Source of the DNA: DSQQ01 sp964443075
Lineage (GTDB): Bacteria; Chloroflexota; Anaerolineae; 4572-78; J111
Assembly: GCA_964443075.1 (NCBI GenBank)
Contig: CAYUCB010000186.1
Location: 1-14,238 of the forward strand
Length of the DNA: 14,238 nucleotides
Reading direction: 5' to 3'
The translations under genes were made by a program, and so were the position numbers. Under the pieces are notes generated by a model. That model made no database searches and had not been told where the DNA came from. It saw nothing but the letters and a program-made list of their open reading frames with translations. Shown in pieces: positions 14,227-14,238 of the stretch (its first letter is position 1; every line of letters begins with the position of its first letter).

Positions 14227-14238
14227 GGTTAAAAAATT

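Overview
The window looks like a bacterial chromosome segment of moderately high G+C. The mix of genes suggests Chloroflexota (Anaerolineae-like): a kinase–NB-ARC–TPR signalling protein, FdrA/DUF1116 proteins, cyclase-family hydrolases, a molybdenum-hydroxylase locus, and intergenic gaps packed with palindromic repeats. This placement is inferred from gene content and style, not from a marker gene.

Left part (1–4331), a decayed accessory region. A fragment of a large DNA-methyltransferase-like protein (+) abuts an amidase N-terminus (-), and both are cut at the same point. To the right lies a HigA/NadS-type antitoxin (-). It is preceded by a 42-codon remnant of its RelE-type toxin, which keeps both ends but has lost the catalytic middle in frame. 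All three minus-strand genes overlap by ATGA, and a near-consensus promoter lies upstream. Next comes a large Ser/Thr kinase–NB-ARC ATPase–TPR gene (-), split into two overlapping frames by an apparent single-base deletion.

Right part (4828 to the end), a catabolic gene set, almost all on +. It contains a cyclase-family (isatin hydrolase/kynurenine formamidase-like) amidohydrolase; FdrA (AllF-like) and a DUF1116 protein (AllG/YlbE-like), homologues of oxamate carbamoyltransferase subunits; an AT-rich four-helix membrane protein of unknown function; a 558-residue tandem cyclase fusion whose first half has lost its metal ligands; and the FAD and 2Fe-2S subunits of a xanthine dehydrogenase/CO dehydrogenase-type hydroxylase. 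The molybdenum subunit would be expected just past the right edge. An NmrA-like NAD(P)-binding protein lies on - between the first cyclase and fdrA.

A plausible reading is a pathway for a cyclic amide or N-heterocycle: hydroxylation by the Mo enzyme, metal-dependent ring opening by the cyclases, and transfer of a carbamoyl group by the FdrA/DUF1116 proteins to give carbamoyl phosphate. The substrate cannot be read from sequence. The usual third carbamoyltransferase subunit (AllH/DUF2877) and a carbamate kinase are not in the window.

The spacers around these genes hold several distinct inverted or tandem repeat families: CACRGATT hairpins, a TGTCAAAGT palindrome within GACCGCTGACC arms, 14-bp TTCACAATT tandems, and a hairpin of about 97 bp. 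I saw no tRNA, rRNA, CRISPR array or intact insertion sequence.
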